DNA from: JANNSW01 sp031431235
Lineage (GTDB): Bacteria > Pseudomonadota > Alphaproteobacteria > Rhizobiales > Hyphomicrobiaceae
Direction of reading: 5' to 3'
Length of the DNA stretch: 5,146 nt
Assembly: GCA_031431235.1 (NCBI GenBank)
Contig: JANPDA010000240.1
Coordinates: 1-5,146 of the forward strand
Every line of letters starts with the position of its first letter. Position 1 is the first letter of the stretch. Position numbers and translations under genes: made by a program. Below are positions 5,074-5,146 of this stretch, in pieces. Below the pieces are notes generated by a model. The model had not been told where the DNA came from. It made no database searches and worked only from the letters and a program-made list of their open reading frames with translations.

Positions 5074-5146
5074 GCGAAGGCGTGATCGGCAAGACCAGCG
5101 CCAAGGGCAAGCGCATCGGCAGCGACGAGGAGTTCGTGACCGCGCT
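5052..5146. repeat. 22-bp perfect inverted repeat reaching the window end (foldback)
   Basis: Positions 5052-5073 and 5125-5146 are exact reverse complements (22 of 22) around a 51-bp centre. Both arms encode the same aminotransferase residues (E-E-F-V-T-A), in opposite orientations. The right arm ends at the last base of the window, so the repeat may be longer. The layout is that of a strand-switch foldback within one gene. Confidence 0.95.
5070..5146 (+). pseudogene. Inverted internal fragment of the same aminotransferase gene
   Basis: Read on the plus strand, this piece encodes S-C-E-G-V-I-G-K-T-S-A-K-G-K-R-I-G-S-D-E, then E-F-V-T-A. This is the stretch that normally lies directly before the L-L-E-E-E-G segment found on the minus strand. 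Family members usually show a P-S-C or similar motif here, and S-C is visible at 5070-5075. Joining this piece to the minus-strand fragment through their shared E-E-F-V-T-A codons restores a continuous, normal aminotransferase C-terminus. It has no start codon or stop of its own and is not a separate gene. It is either an assembly or amplification artefact at a contig end or a real local inversion. Confidence 0.85.

Noticed and set aside
5074..5116. Minus-strand extension of the aminotransferase frame to an ATG at 5116 as a 68-aa gene
   Set aside because: Residues before E-E-F-V-T-A are the antisense of the inverted fragment and do not resemble the enzyme. The open frame is fortuitous.

Overview
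The window is GC-rich, densely packed DNA whose codon use and protein families point to an alphaproteobacterium, most likely a Hyphomicrobiales (Bosea/Rhodopseudomonas/Methylobacterium-like) genome. This placement is inferred from protein character and was not confirmed by any search. No rRNA, tRNA, insertion sequence or CRISPR array was seen, and no gene-free stretch exceeds 300 bases.

Layout, left to right. (1) Positions 1-802, minus strand: two tandem Uma2-family (PD-(D/E)XK nuclease-like) genes from different branches of the family. The downstream one is cut by the left edge. (2) Positions 877-3827: a divergent pair that forms the metabolic core. On the minus strand is a cysteine-rich MetV-like protein (methylenetetrahydrofolate reductase C-terminal domain). 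On the plus strand is a 685-aa corrinoid-activating ATPase of the RACo/RamA type: an N-terminal [2Fe-2S] ferredoxin domain followed by an ASKHA/DUF4445 core. They share a 236-bp intergenic region with nested inverted repeats. (3) Positions 3831-4308: a 58-aa antitoxin-tail-like small protein in the activator operon, convergent with an orphan DUF433 (VapB45-like) antitoxin gene. (4) Positions 4432-4896: a secreted DUF2147 protein, convergent with (5) the 3' end of an aspartate aminotransferase gene on the minus strand.

The core pair suggests cobalamin- and tetrahydrofolate-dependent one-carbon metabolism. The activator would use ATP and an electron from its Fe-S cluster to re-reduce inactive Co(II) corrinoid on a methyltransferase system. 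The MetV-like protein would work with a MetF-type reductase on the methylene-/methyl-tetrahydrofolate pool. The methyltransferase, corrinoid protein and MetF partner are not in this window.

The most unusual feature is at the right end. The aminotransferase sequence folds back on itself: codons that should continue the gene on the minus strand appear on the plus strand, and a 22-bp inverted repeat runs to the last base. This looks like a contig-end foldback chimera or a template-switch inversion, not a normal gene end.
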